DNA of 6,234 bases from Fimbriimonadaceae bacterium (GTDB taxonomy: Bacteria > Armatimonadota > Fimbriimonadia > Fimbriimonadales > Fimbriimonadaceae): assembly GCA_019454665.1 (NCBI GenBank), contig JACFNW010000128.1, forward strand, positions 443 through 6,676, given 5' to 3'. The notes under the pieces were generated by a model that worked only from the letters and a program-made list of their open reading frames with translations, was not told where the DNA came from and did not search any database. Shown in pieces: positions 6,117 through 6,234 of this stretch (position 1 is its first letter; each line of letters opens with the position of its first letter). Position numbers and translations under genes: made by a program.

Positions 6117-6234
6117 ATGAGCGCGATCTCCCGACAGAAACTCGACCAAGCCGCCCAGTGGCTGAGCACCGGCTCCTACGACGCGTGGATGACCTTTGTG
6201 CGCGAAACATCCGGCGGTTCGGACCCCGTTTTGC
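6117..6234 (+). CDS. Probable M24-family (Xaa-Pro) peptidase, N-terminal fragment
   Basis: An ATG at 6117 opens a frame that runs to the right edge, giving 39 full codons. The peptide begins MSAISRQKLDQAAQWL and continues YDAWMTFVRETSGGSDPVL. This resembles the N terminus of M24-family Xaa-Pro aminopeptidase-like proteins, which often read as a short helix followed by a DAWLxFVRETS...DP-type strand. The catalytic metal-binding domain would lie far outside the window, so assignment rests on recollection of this N-terminal pattern alone. AGGA (6104-6107) lies nine bases upstream as a possible ribosome site. TAGGAT at 6103-6108 overlaps it and could instead be a -10 box, which would make the mRNA almost leaderless. 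The gene is divergent from the beta-barrel gene. Confidence 0.5.
   Translation, partial: MSAISRQKLDQAAQWLSTGSYDAWMTFVRETSGGSDPVL

Noticed and set aside
1..6234. Mobile elements, CRISPR arrays, tRNA or rRNA genes
   Set aside because: No transposase or integrase frames, no spaced repeat arrays, and no tRNA-like or rRNA-like stretches were seen; apart from the unassigned beta-barrel gene, the recognised genes are conserved housekeeping types.

Overview
The window reads as chromosomal core-gene DNA from a GC-rich (roughly 60% by eye), Gram-negative-type (outer-membrane-bearing) bacterium. It is dominated by one leftward (minus-strand) gene cluster in the conserved bacterial order rpmH - rnpA - yidD - yidC - jag (khpB), followed directly by mutS, which runs off the left edge. 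To the right lies a separate minus-strand gene for a small outer-membrane beta-barrel protein with its own promoter and terminator. At the far right edge begins a divergent plus-strand gene, probably an M24 (Xaa-Pro) peptidase. The organism cannot be fixed from the sequence. The combination of an outer-membrane protein, a YidC with an unusual periplasmic domain and a Thermus-like rpmH/rnpA overlap suggests a deep-branching phylum; Armatimonadota or a Deinococcus-Thermus relative are guesses, not demonstrated.

Layout, right to left along the direction of transcription: plus-strand peptidase start (6117 to edge); an intergenic region of 187 bases (5930-6116) holding a good sigma70-type promoter for the beta-barrel gene and a 20-base-period direct repeat in its predicted leader; the beta-barrel gene (5405-5929); a Rho-independent terminator (5351-5384); a short promoter/leader with a TACAAT box; rpmH (5137-5271); rnpA (4787 to about 5287); yidD (4608-4817); yidC (3272-4591); jag (2444-3241); and mutS (1-2421, 3' end missing). 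Gaps between the clustered genes are 16 to 30 bases or negative, so they look like one operon. There is no gene-free stretch over 300 bases.

Functionally the cluster joins ribosome building (L34), tRNA 5' maturation (RNase P protein), membrane-protein insertion (YidD and YidC), RNA binding (KhpB/Jag) and DNA mismatch repair (MutS).

The most notable feature is that the only ordinary start codons in the rnpA frame (GTG at 5287, TTG at 5302) lie upstream of rpmH. The whole L34 gene is therefore nested out of frame inside rnpA, giving an RNase P protein with a long N-terminal extension. This arrangement is known from Thermus; finding it outside that genus would be of real interest.
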